Of a stretch of DNA of 14,018 bases, positions 1 to 7,184 are shown in pieces. The notes under the pieces are model-generated. The model did no database searches and was not told the origin of the DNA. It worked only from the letters and a program-made list of their open reading frames with translations. A program made the translations under genes and the position numbers. Positions within the stretch are counted from its first letter, which is position 1. Each line of letters begins with the position of its first letter. The stretch lies in assembly GCA_030844625.1 (NCBI GenBank), contig JAUUNJ010000032.1, positions 1 to 14,018 of the forward strand, written 5' to 3'. The DNA is from Roseburia sp. Its GTDB lineage: Bacteria; Bacillota; Clostridia; Lachnospirales; Lachnospiraceae.

Positions 1-52
1 GCTCGCCGGGCTCATAACCCGGAGGTCATAGGTTCAAATCCTATTCCCGCAA
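1..52 (+). tRNA. Initiator tRNA-Met (CAT), 5' end outside window
   Basis: This is the 3' part of a tRNA; the acceptor 5' strand and most of the D arm lie before the window. The anticodon loop is at 11-17 with CAT at 13-15, closed by the stem CCGGG (6-10)/CCCGG (18-22). The three consecutive G-C pairs next to the loop are the hallmark of initiator tRNA. The T arm has the TTCAAAT loop, and the acceptor 3' strand TCCCGCA ends in A at position 72 with discriminator A52. CCA is not encoded. The initiator C1:A72 mismatch cannot be confirmed because base 1 is missing. Confidence 0.9.
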
Positions 53-58
53 CTCAAT

Positions 59-131
<73 letters not shown>

Positions 132-173
132 TTTTTGCGTTATAATGAGATATGAGAATGTAGAACATTTGTA

Positions 174-237
174 AAAAAGAAAACAGAAAGTCAGAATAGA
201 TCGTTTGCGAAATTATTTGGCTTTCTGTTTTCTTTTT
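174..237 (+). terminator. Long hairpin terminator of the tRNA unit
   Basis: A perfect 17-bp inverted repeat has its left arm at 174-190 (core AAAACAGAAAG) and its right arm at 221-237 (core CTTTCTGTTTT, ending in a T-rich tract). Pairing extends inward to about 195/216 with two G-U wobbles, and a small inner TCG/CGA stem caps it. It lies 42 bp after tRNA-Phe and before the response regulator promoter, so it most likely ends the tRNA transcript. Confidence 0.7.
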
Positions 238-268
238 GATGAATTTGCGTCTGTATTCATATAGAGAA

Positions 269-305
269 TTGACTAAAATTTGACTTTTATATAATAGATT
301 ATAAT
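269..305 (+). promoter_or_regulatory. Promoter region of the two-component operon with 11-bp spaced TTGACT repeats
   Basis: Two TTGACT hexamers lie at 269-274 and 280-285, exactly 11 bp apart. The second is embedded in TTTGACTTTTA (279-289). Possible -10 boxes TATAAT are at 290-295 (15 bp after the first hexamer) and 300-305. The same pair of hexamers and the same 11-mer recur at 2493-2513 before the lipoprotein gene. I read this as a promoter with a tandem response-regulator site. Which hexamer, if either, also serves as a -35 box cannot be decided from sequence. Confidence 0.6.
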
Positions 306-356
306 GATTAAATATAGTTAAATTAATGTTATGATAAATCATATATGGAGATTGTT

Positions 357-1031
357 ATGCGTTACAAAATTTTGATAATAGATGATGAAAAAATGTTAAC
401 AGACTTACTTGCACAGCATTTTGATGATAAAGGATATATTGTTTATACGGCTAATAATAGCGTAGATGCAATTACCGGATTGGAGAATAAACCGGATTTA
501 ATTTTGATGGACATTAATATGCCGAATATGGATGGACTGACATTATGCAGGAACATACGAAATCATGTGATATGTCCAATAATTTTTTTGACTGCACGAA
601 TTACTGAGCAGGATAAAATAAATGGTTTAAGAATTGGAGGAGATGATTACATAACAAAGCCTTTTAGTCTTCAGGAACTGACTGCAAGAGTTGAAGCACA
701 TTTAAGACGTGATTTGAGAAATCGCACAGTTCCCGAGGTGATTTCTTCCCAGGGATTAATTGTTAATATGTCAGAGAAAACTGTATTTTACGAAGGAGTT
801 GAGATCAGTCTGTCAAAAAGAGAGTTTGACATTATAGAATTTCTTTTAATGAATTCTAATCAGGTATTTGATAGAGAACGAATCTATGAAGCTGTATGGG
901 GTTTTGATGCAGAAGGAGATAGCAGTGTTATCAAGGAGCATATACGAAAAATTAGAGCAAAATTAGTTCAGGTAACAGGAAAAGAATATATAGAAACAGT
1001 TTGGGGAATGGGATACAAATGGAAAAAATAA
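357..1031 (+). CDS. OmpR/PhoB-family response regulator
   Basis: A 224-residue transcription factor of the two-component class, the usual length for the family. The N-terminal receiver domain (about 1-115) has the acidic pair D9-D10, the phospho-acceptor D52 in LILMDINMP, T79 in IIFLTAR and K101 in YITKPF, so all catalytic residues are present. The C-terminal winged helix (about 125-222) shows the typical IKEHIRKIRAKL recognition helix and ends WGMGYKW. I chose ATG 357 because GGAG at 346-349 sits six bases upstream; the earlier in-frame ATG at 345 has no ribosome binding site. It overlaps the kinase gene by 13 bp and is presumably phosphorylated by that kinase. The paired repeats before it and before the lipoprotein gene suggest that it controls both. 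Its signal and regulon are unknown. Confidence 0.93.
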   Translation: MRYKILIIDDEKMLTDLLAQHFDDKGYIVYTANNSVDAITGLENKPDLILMDINMPNMDGLTLCRNIRNHVICPIIFLTARITEQDKINGLRIGGDDYITKPFSLQELTARVEAHLRRDLRNRTVPEVISSQGLIVNMSEKTVFYEGVEISLSKREFDIIEFLLMNSNQVFDRERIYEAVWGFDAEGDSSVIKEHIRKIRAKLVQVTGKEYIETVWGMGYKWKK

Positions 1032-2449
1032 AAAAGCAGAAAGAAAATAAAAAACGAAAATCATTGAGGAAATCATTTATTTTTGCTGTGTTGTATACGG
1101 TAACAATTGTTGTAATCTTTTCGGGAATTACAATTTGGGGATGTGTAAAATTTAAAAATTGGCTATTGCCGGATTCTAATCAGGTAGGTTTAAATGTGAA
1201 AAAAATATATGATGATGGTTCGGAAGTTGACCAGTATATGATGATGGATTTTGGAAAGGGGCAAGAGCAGACTGTTTTAGAAAAAAGAGAGGAAGAAAAG
1301 GAATCTATAGATCAAAATAAAGAGGATAATAAGACAGAAGAGGAACATACAGTCATTCGGGAAAAGAGTGATGAGATTATTTTTAATATTCAACTGATAG
1401 CACAAGAGGATGAAAAAGAAGAAAATCGAGAAACACAGCCTAACGAAAAAAACGTGGAATATTCTGTAGACAAAATTGAAAATAGTTATGAAGCACTTAC
1501 ACCTAAAAAGAAGATGGCATATACAGGTGCCTCAGTGGCTATGGTAGGATTTCCTTTAATTTATTCTGTAGTGGGTATTTTATTATGTGGATTCTGGTTT
1601 TATAAAAAGAAACTTGACCAACCAATAAAAATTTTGGCTGATGCAACAGATAATATTGCAAATCAGGATCTTGATTTTACAGTTGAATATAATGGAAAAG
1701 ATGAAATGGAAGCATTGTGCGACTCTTTTGAAAAAATGCGTCAGGCATTATATGAAAATAATAAAAAACTATGGGATATGCTGGAAGAAAGAAAAATGCT
1801 CCAAGCATCAGTGGCACATGATTTGCGAAATCCCATTGCCATTATTGAAGGATATACAGAGTATCTCCAAATGCATTTGTCTACTGGAAAACTGAGTCAG
1901 GATAGAATAATGAGTATTGCAGATAATCTGTCTGCATCGGCAAAACGTCTGGAACGTTACACCAATTCTATCCGGGATATTAATAATCTGGAAGAGTTGG
2001 AGATTACCCCGGTTCAATATAATTTACAATCAGTATTAACTGAAATAGTAGATGATTTTAACATAATTGCAAAGAAAAACCACATTACTTTGGAAGTATT
2101 AAATTCGGTTCCTGAATGTAAGGTAAATGTAGACACTCAGGTTTTATGTCGAATTATGGAAAATATATTTTCTAATTCTCTGCGGTATGCTAAGGAGAAA
2201 ATTACTATTGAATTCTTATTAAATAATGATAAATTTATTGCAAAAGTTTGGGATGATGGACCAGGATTTCCTGAAAAAATATTAAAAACCAAAAACAGAT
2301 ATATTTTTTCAATAGACAAATCGGGAGAGCATATGGGAATGGGGCTGGTAATCAGCAGTATTCTTTGCAAAAAACATGGAGGAGAACTAAAATTAGAAAA
2401 TAGAAAACCCCAGGGAGCTGCGGTGACAATGATTATAAAAATTAAATAA
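1019..2449 (+). CDS. Membrane sensor histidine kinase (HAMP-HisKA-HATPase)
   Basis: A 476-residue sensor kinase, partner of the overlapping regulator. After a very basic N-terminus come TM1 (about 20-43), an extracytoplasmic loop of about 125 residues, TM2 (about 170-195) and a HAMP-like linker. The HisKA box is ASVAHDLRNP with phospho-acceptor H267. The ATPase domain has an N box near 380-391 (ENIFSNSLRYA), a G1 box DDGPG at 412-416 and a G2 box GMGMGL-like stretch near 440 (GEHMGMGL), so it looks active. The loop is dominated by Glu, Asp, Lys and Asn and shows no recognisable ligand-binding fold. The start at ATG 1019 follows GGGA (1010-1013) by five bases; an in-frame TTG at 1001 would add six residues and is less likely. 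The gene ends just before a terminator. Confidence 0.93.
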   Translation: MEKIKKQKENKKRKSLRKSFIFAVLYTVTIVVIFSGITIWGCVKFKNWLLPDSNQVGLNVKKIYDDGSEVDQYMMMDFGKGQEQTVLEKREEEKESIDQNKEDNKTEEEHTVIREKSDEIIFNIQLIAQEDEKEENRETQPNEKNVEYSVDKIENSYEALTPKKKMAYTGASVAMVGFPLIYSVVGILLCGFWFYKKKLDQPIKILADATDNIANQDLDFTVEYNGKDEMEALCDSFEKMRQALYENNKKLWDMLEERKMLQASVAHDLRNPIAIIEGYTEYLQMHLSTGKLSQDRIMSIADNLSASAKRLERYTNSIRDINNLEELEITPVQYNLQSVLTEIVDDFNIIAKKNHITLEVLNSVPECKVNVDTQVLCRIMENIFSNSLRYAKEKITIEFLLNNDKFIAKVWDDGPGFPEKILKTKNRYIFSIDKSGEHMGMGLVISSILCKKHGGELKLENRKPQGAAVTMIIKIK

Positions 2450-2460
2450 GATATATTACT

Positions 2461-2491
2461 AAGCTGTCTGTTTAAAAGCAGGCAGTTTTTT
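2461..2491 (+). terminator. Intrinsic terminator after the two-component operon
   Basis: The stem CTGTCTG (2464-2470)/CAGGCAG (2479-2485) contains one G-U pair and is followed by six T at 2486-2491. It begins about 12 bp after the kinase stop codon and separates the regulator/kinase transcript from the lipoprotein/ABC transcript. Confidence 0.8.
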
Positions 2492-2492
2492 G

Positions 2493-2522
2493 TTGACTGT
2501 TTTTTGACTTTTAGTTTATAAA
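2493..2522 (+). promoter_or_regulatory. Promoter of the lipoprotein/ABC operon with 11-bp spaced TTGACT repeats
   Basis: TTGACT occurs at 2493-2498 and again at 2504-2509, 11 bp apart. The first can act as a -35 box with TATAAA at 2517-2522 after an 18-bp spacer. The segment 2503-2513 (TTTGACTTTTA) is identical to 279-289 upstream of the response regulator. It begins immediately after the T tract of the preceding terminator. I infer a response-regulator binding site overlapping the core promoter. Confidence 0.6.
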
Positions 2523-2524
2523 AT

Positions 2525-2544
2525 CCTGTTATTGAAATAACAGG
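2525..2544 (+). promoter_or_regulatory. Perfect palindrome overlapping the lipoprotein ribosome binding site
   Basis: CCTGTTAT (2525-2532) and ATAACAGG (2537-2544) form a perfect 8-bp inverted repeat around TGAA. The right arm overlaps the first bases of the Shine-Dalgarno AGGAGG (2542-2547). If fully transcribed, the hairpin could hide part of the ribosome binding site. If transcription starts about seven bases after the -10 box, it would begin inside the left arm, and the palindrome would then be better explained as a DNA operator. Confidence 0.5.
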
Positions 2545-2552
2545 AGGTATTT

Positions 2553-3992
2553 ATGAGAAAGATTATTGGAGTAATTCTGGCAATTGTAATTGCCGTGGAA
2601 TTTACAGGATGTGGAAATGTACAGTCAGGAAAAACAGCAGATCAGGAAATACAGTCAAATACAGGGCAGACGGAAAGTAATGATGTTCCGACAGAGAAAA
2701 ATAAAATAAATCTGACATTTACGAAAAAGGAAAGTGGAGAGAATTATTGCTCTAACGAAAAGGGATTCTATTATATAGATACTCATGGTGATGAATTTAC
2801 ATTAAAAGACGGAACCCTTGCCTATCATATTATGTATGTTGATTTTGCAACAAAAAAGGAAGTTTATCTTTGTAGTAATTCGGGATGTAAGCATGAAACG
2901 GACTCATGTACATCTGTGATATCCAATAAAGATGGAACAGAACCAATTTTATTTTTACACAATGAGACTTTGTATTTATTACGCAAAGATGATGATATGG
3001 AAGGTACATCAAGTATAAATAAGATATTTGAAGATGAAAAATCTGCAGAGGAAGAACAGAGCAGTTCTCAAATTCTTTATAAAATGAAACTCGATGGAAC
3101 AGGCAGAACAAAAATATATGAGTTTGAAAAAGGAATAATAGTAGAAGACCAGATACTTCAGGACGACTTCGGTTTGTATTTTGTAACAAAAAAGTTGAAA
3201 ACAATAAAGGGGGATAAAAATATTACCTATAATACTGTGTCGGAAAAAAAGTTAATAAAAATTGATGATGATACGGAAAAGAAAGAAGTTGTGTGTGATC
3301 TAAACATTGGAGATGAAAAATCTGTTTGGAGTATTGTGGGATGTTTTGATTCTACACTTGTAATGGAGGGATATATAGCGGATCATCAATTGTCTGAGGA
3401 AGAAAGAATAAGGGATATGGAAGATAAAGAATTTAGCAGGGAATTGGCATTAAAGTCAAAAACAGAGTTTGATACTGTGGATATGGAAACCGGGGAGGTC
3501 AAAAAAGTATGTTCTTTTTCTAATAAAAATTTTAATAATGGATATACCATAGTGGATAATTGTTTGTATTACATGATGGATGGAAAAAAGAAGATACATA
3601 AAATGAATTTGGACACTGGAGAAAAGGGAGTTCTTACAGAATTTAGTGAGAGTGGTATTAGTTTTTATAAATCTTTTGATGGCATGTTATGTTGTGATAA
3701 CTGGGGACAGGAAAGTAAGGATTATTTTTATTTTGTGGATTTAAATAATGGAAAAATAAGCAAGAGCGGCTTAACAACTAAGACTCTCGGATGGCCCATA
3801 GAGTTTCGGGGAGAAACAAAAGATAAGGTTTTGGTAGTATATGATTATGTTGCCAGTAAAACGGAAACAGATGATGATTCCTACGAAATATCACAAAATA
3901 AATTGGCTTTGATTGATAAGGAAGATTTATACAATGGCATAGGTAATTTTGAGCCAATTGATATGATTGGTTCCGGCGGAGCTATTGATTAA
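2553..3992 (+). CDS. Secreted lipoprotein, probable beta-propeller (DUF5050-like)
   Basis: A 479-residue protein with a short hydrophobic signal peptide and a lipobox FTGC, so C20 would be lipidated and anchored on the outer face of the membrane. A Ser/Thr/Asn/Glu-rich linker (about 21-55) follows. The body contains repeated short blades of the type YYID, LYKMKLDGT, LYYMMDGKKKIHKMNLDTG and YFYFVDLNNG, which suggests a beta-propeller. A cluster C107-x4-C112-x-H114-x4-C119 lies in the first blade region; from memory, a similar Cys/His motif recurs in Lachnospiraceae lipoproteins of this kind. ATG 2553 follows AGGAGG by five bases. It is the first gene of a unit with an ABC ATPase and permease, 52 bp upstream of the ATPase start. 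It may act as a sensor or accessory subunit; no substrate can be named. Confidence 0.75.
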   Translation: MRKIIGVILAIVIAVEFTGCGNVQSGKTADQEIQSNTGQTESNDVPTEKNKINLTFTKKESGENYCSNEKGFYYIDTHGDEFTLKDGTLAYHIMYVDFATKKEVYLCSNSGCKHETDSCTSVISNKDGTEPILFLHNETLYLLRKDDDMEGTSSINKIFEDEKSAEEEQSSSQILYKMKLDGTGRTKIYEFEKGIIVEDQILQDDFGLYFVTKKLKTIKGDKNITYNTVSEKKLIKIDDDTEKKEVVCDLNIGDEKSVWSIVGCFDSTLVMEGYIADHQLSEEERIRDMEDKEFSRELALKSKTEFDTVDMETGEVKKVCSFSNKNFNNGYTIVDNCLYYMMDGKKKIHKMNLDTGEKGVLTEFSESGISFYKSFDGMLCCDNWGQESKDYFYFVDLNNGKISKSGLTTKTLGWPIEFRGETKDKVLVVYDYVASKTETDDDSYEISQNKLALIDKEDLYNGIGNFEPIDMIGSGGAID

Positions 3993-4044
3993 TGTAATAT
4001 TGCTGAAACCAGAAAAGGAAAATATAAAAAAGAAAGGAAAGAGA

Positions 4045-4773
4045 ATGTTAGAACTTAAGAATATATCGAAGAAATATGGGGATAAGATTGCATTGGATAA
4101 TGTTTCCATGTCTCTTTCACAGGGAGTATATGGTTTGCTTGGTCCTAATGGAGCAGGAAAATCTACACTTATGAATATTATTACGGAAAATCTTAAAATG
4201 GATTATGGAGAAGTTTACTGGGAAGAAAAATCAATAAAAGAATTAAAAAAGAAGTATAGAAAAATTCTTGGATATGCTCCACAACAGCAGGGACTTTATG
4301 AAAGCTTTACAGGAAGAAGATTTCTATGCTATATGGGAACATTAAAGGAAATATCTAAGAAAGAACTAAGTGGTGAGGTGGAACGGGCAGCAGGTTATGT
4401 TAATCTGCTACAGGTTATTGACCGACCTATAGGTACATATTCCGGAGGAATGAAGCAGCGGCTTTTGATTGCTCAGTCCATAATGGGAAATCCTAAACTG
4501 ATTATAATGGATGAACCTACAGCAGGGCTTGACCCAAGGGAACGTGTCCGGATTAGAGAAAAAATTAAAGAATTGTCAGAGGGAAAAATTATTTTGGTTG
4601 CTACTCATGTTGTCTCAGATATTGAGTCTATTGCAAAGGAGATTATTATCCTAAAAGAAGGAAAAATAATTACAAAAAATACAGTACCGGCTCTTTGCAG
4701 TCAATATGAAGGTGCAAAGAATCTGGAGGATGTATATATGCAGGTATTTGGAAATGAGGTAAACCATGAGTAG
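4045..4773 (+). CDS. ABC transporter ATP-binding protein
   Basis: A 242-residue nucleotide-binding subunit that powers the permease encoded next. Walker A is GPNGAGKST (33-41), the Q-loop glutamines lie at 80-82, the signature is SGGMKQ (133-138), Walker B plus catalytic Glu is IIMDEP (153-158) with D-loop GLDP, and the switch His is H188 in ATHVVSD. All motifs for ATP hydrolysis are present. It resembles the CcmA-type ATPases paired with ABC-2 permeases. The start is ATG 4045, preceded by AAAGGA (4033-4038) with six bases spacing. The reading frame is open back to 3967, but that would overlap the lipoprotein gene and lacks a ribosome binding site. The stop overlaps the permease start by 8 bp, so translation is likely coupled. 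Confidence 0.93.
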   Translation: MLELKNISKKYGDKIALDNVSMSLSQGVYGLLGPNGAGKSTLMNIITENLKMDYGEVYWEEKSIKELKKKYRKILGYAPQQQGLYESFTGRRFLCYMGTLKEISKKELSGEVERAAGYVNLLQVIDRPIGTYSGGMKQRLLIAQSIMGNPKLIIMDEPTAGLDPRERVRIREKIKELSEGKIILVATHVVSDIESIAKEIIILKEGKIITKNTVPALCSQYEGAKNLEDVYMQVFGNEVNHE

Positions 4774-7042
4774 AATGACTTTTTTTGAACTGTATAAGAT
4801 TTGGAGTAAAAAAAGTTTTATTATTTCCGGTGTAGTAATTTTAATTATTAATATTTTTCTTTTATGGTATACGAATTTATCTGATGGAACAGAACCGGAA
4901 CTGCATTCCTATAATCTTTTTCAGAAAGATATCAGGGATATGACAGAGAAAGAAAAATATAATTATGTTCAAAAGCTGTATGATGATATGCAGGGTATTA
5001 ATTTTGTAAATGAGGTTTTGAACTATAGGGCATTGTCTAATGAAATGGGAGAAAAGATAGCGGAACAGAAAATATCATCCAATCCCGGTATGTTTGAAAA
5101 GTATTATAAAACTTTTAAGGATGAAAGCTATTTAAAATATACAAAATCTAAGGAACAGGAAGAGGCATTTATTAATGAAATATATGAGGAAATGTTAAAA
5201 GTATGTGATTATAAGAATTATCTGTATGAAGTTCAGAAAAATCAATCAAATTTAAGTAGTATATCCATCTTTTCAGATAATACAAAAGAGAACTTTTCCA
5301 GCCGTAATATTGAAAAAAGTGCAGAGGATTACAAAAAATTAAATAATGTTAAAATTGAGTTTTATCCGTCAAAAGGAATTGTATCTTTTACCAACAATAA
5401 TATTTCAGATGTTCTTCTTATGCTTTTTGTATTTTTATTTGTGGGAATACTTATGTATGAGGAGAAGGAGAAAAGGCTTTTTTATATAACCCGGGTTACC
5501 GGTAAAGGACGGGGACATAGTATTGTTGCAAAACTTGCTGCAACATTAATTAATTGTATTGTTGTAACTGCATTAATGTATAGTGTTAACGTTTTGTTTT
5601 TTGCCTGTACAACAGGAGTAGGAAATTTATTTCGAAGCATTCAGTCTGTTGCACCGTTTATGGAGAGTAATTTACATATAAATATTTTGACATATTTTTT
5701 CTTGTCCATAGTTACAAAGGCGATGGTATTGTTTGCAATTGGCGCCCTCATTACATTTGTATCAATTGTTTCAAAGCAGAGCTTTATGCCCTATTTGGCA
5801 GGTGGGGGATTTATTGGATTAGGAGCGTTATTGTATTGGCTGATACCTGCATATGCCACAATAAATTGGTTGAAATACTTAAATATTATAGGGTTATTGA
5901 AAACGGAAAATATATTCGCAGGATATTTGAATTTGAATTTTGGGGGATATCCTGTATCCAGATTAATATCCTCCATGGGATCGGTAATTATGCATGGAGG
6001 AGTCGGTGCAACATTATCCATTGTTTCCTTTTTAAAGTGTGGAAGTATGGAAAATAGAAAAATAAAACTTTCTTTTAGGCTTCCGTTCAAGCCACATACC
6101 AGTCTACTTGGATATGAAGGCTATAAGATCATGATTATGAATAGGGCGGTTGTGATTTTGTTTATTTTTTCAATACTATTGGGTTACAGAAATTTTTCTG
6201 TCCAATATGAGCCCACACCACAGGAAGAATATTATCAAAATATAATGATACAGTTGGAGGGAAAGTTAACATCTGAAAAAGAATCAATAATTGAAAAGGA
6301 AAACGCAAGATATAAAAAGGCATTTGATAAGATGGAAGAAATCGATGAACTTGTGGAGTCAGGGGACATTGATGAAAGAGAAGCAGACTCTATGAAGGAG
6401 CCCTATTATGGTCAGGTTATGTTTTATCCTTCCTTTCAAAAGGTGCTGAAGCAGTATAATTTTGTAAAAGAAACAAAGGGAAAATTTATTTATGATACGG
6501 GTTATCTTTATTTGTTTGGAATTAGAGATACCGGACTTTTAAATGATTTAATTTTAATTTCAATCTGTATTATACTTGCCTTTGGAAATGTAATGACAAT
6601 GGAGAGGCAGAGAAAAACCTGGAATCTGTTGTCAGCAACGTCAAGGGGAAAAAAGAAAATTATACACAGTAAAATTATAGTATGTCTTATTGGAACTGTA
6701 GTTGTAGCCGTTGTACCATTTATTTGTAAGGTAATTAAAATTAAGCAATATTATCCACTTCACGGATTTCTTACATCTCTGCAAAGTATTCCGGAATATA
6801 TGACATTAAGGATTCATGTGCCTGTTATATGTTGGCTTTTGATTTATGTGTTAATACAGATAATTACAACAATTATTATCATGTTAATTGTGTTTCTATT
6901 TTCTAAGTATATGAAGACACAGTTGCAGGTAATATTTGTTGCCTCTTTAGTTTTAGTAATTCCACTGATCCTAAAGGCAATGGGATTTGATTATGGGGGA
7001 TGGTGTTCAATGCTTCCGTTTTATAAAATATTTCATATGTAA
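4766..7042 (+). CDS. Duplicated ABC-2-type permease
   Basis: A 758-residue membrane protein that appears to contain two permease halves. The N-half has TM1 (about 15-35), a large polar extracytoplasmic region (about 36-213) and roughly five further helices up to about 428. The C-half repeats the plan: one helix near 458-475, an extracytoplasmic domain (about 476-588) rich in Glu and Lys, then about four helices ending near the C-terminus. A cytosolic stretch starting MYEEKEKR at 230 aligns without gaps to one starting MTMERQRK near 611, each followed by a basic loop and a helix, as expected for the ATPase coupling region. GAGG (4756-4759) precedes ATG 4766 by six bases. With the ATPase homodimer this would give a complete exporter. 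Substrate unknown; antimicrobial peptide or envelope component export is only a guess from the context. Confidence 0.85.
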   Translation: MSRMTFFELYKIWSKKSFIISGVVILIINIFLLWYTNLSDGTEPELHSYNLFQKDIRDMTEKEKYNYVQKLYDDMQGINFVNEVLNYRALSNEMGEKIAEQKISSNPGMFEKYYKTFKDESYLKYTKSKEQEEAFINEIYEEMLKVCDYKNYLYEVQKNQSNLSSISIFSDNTKENFSSRNIEKSAEDYKKLNNVKIEFYPSKGIVSFTNNNISDVLLMLFVFLFVGILMYEEKEKRLFYITRVTGKGRGHSIVAKLAATLINCIVVTALMYSVNVLFFACTTGVGNLFRSIQSVAPFMESNLHINILTYFFLSIVTKAMVLFAIGALITFVSIVSKQSFMPYLAGGGFIGLGALLYWLIPAYATINWLKYLNIIGLLKTENIFAGYLNLNFGGYPVSRLISSMGSVIMHGGVGATLSIVSFLKCGSMENRKIKLSFRLPFKPHTSLLGYEGYKIMIMNRAVVILFIFSILLGYRNFSVQYEPTPQEEYYQNIMIQLEGKLTSEKESIIEKENARYKKAFDKMEEIDELVESGDIDEREADSMKEPYYGQVMFYPSFQKVLKQYNFVKETKGKFIYDTGYLYLFGIRDTGLLNDLILISICIILAFGNVMTMERQRKTWNLLSATSRGKKKIIHSKIIVCLIGTVVVAVVPFICKVIKIKQYYPLHGFLTSLQSIPEYMTLRIHVPVICWLLIYVLIQIITTIIIMLIVFLFSKYMKTQLQVIFVASLVLVIPLILKAMGFDYGGWCSMLPFYKIFHM

Positions 7043-7070
7043 AAAATGGCTGTTTCGGCAGCCATTTTTT
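7042..7070 (+). terminator. Intrinsic terminator of the lipoprotein/ABC operon
   Basis: AAAAATGGCTG (7042-7052) and CAGCCATTTTT (7059-7069) form an 11-bp perfect stem with a TTTCGG loop and a T tract to 7070. The left arm begins in the stop codon of the permease gene. The symmetry (A tract before, T tract after) means it could also work in the other direction. Confidence 0.92.
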
Positions 7071-7078
7071 ATATCTAT

Positions 7079-7107
7079 TTGCTAATAGATTTAAAACATA
7101 GTAAGAT
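7079..7107 (+). promoter_or_regulatory. Possible promoter of the nuclease/decarboxylase unit
   Basis: TTGCTA (7079-7084) and TAAGAT (7102-7107) are separated by 17 bp, directly after the preceding terminator and about 78 bp before the nuclease start. Both boxes are imperfect, so this is a candidate supported mainly by position. Confidence 0.35.
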
Positions 7108-7184
7108 AGATAATGATTACAAAGGAAGAACTGGAAGGGCAAAGAGAGAAAAGAAAGGAATAATCGGATAGAAAGGTATGACAG

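Noticed and set aside
345..356. Earlier ATG for the response regulator
   Set aside because: It lacks an upstream ribosome binding site and adds MEIV before the usual family N-terminus; ATG 357 has GGAG six bases upstream.
3967..4044. N-terminal extension of the ABC ATPase
   Set aside because: The added 26 residues overlap the lipoprotein gene and do not resemble an ABC domain start; ATG 4045 has a good ribosome binding site and starts at the expected MLELKNISKKYG.
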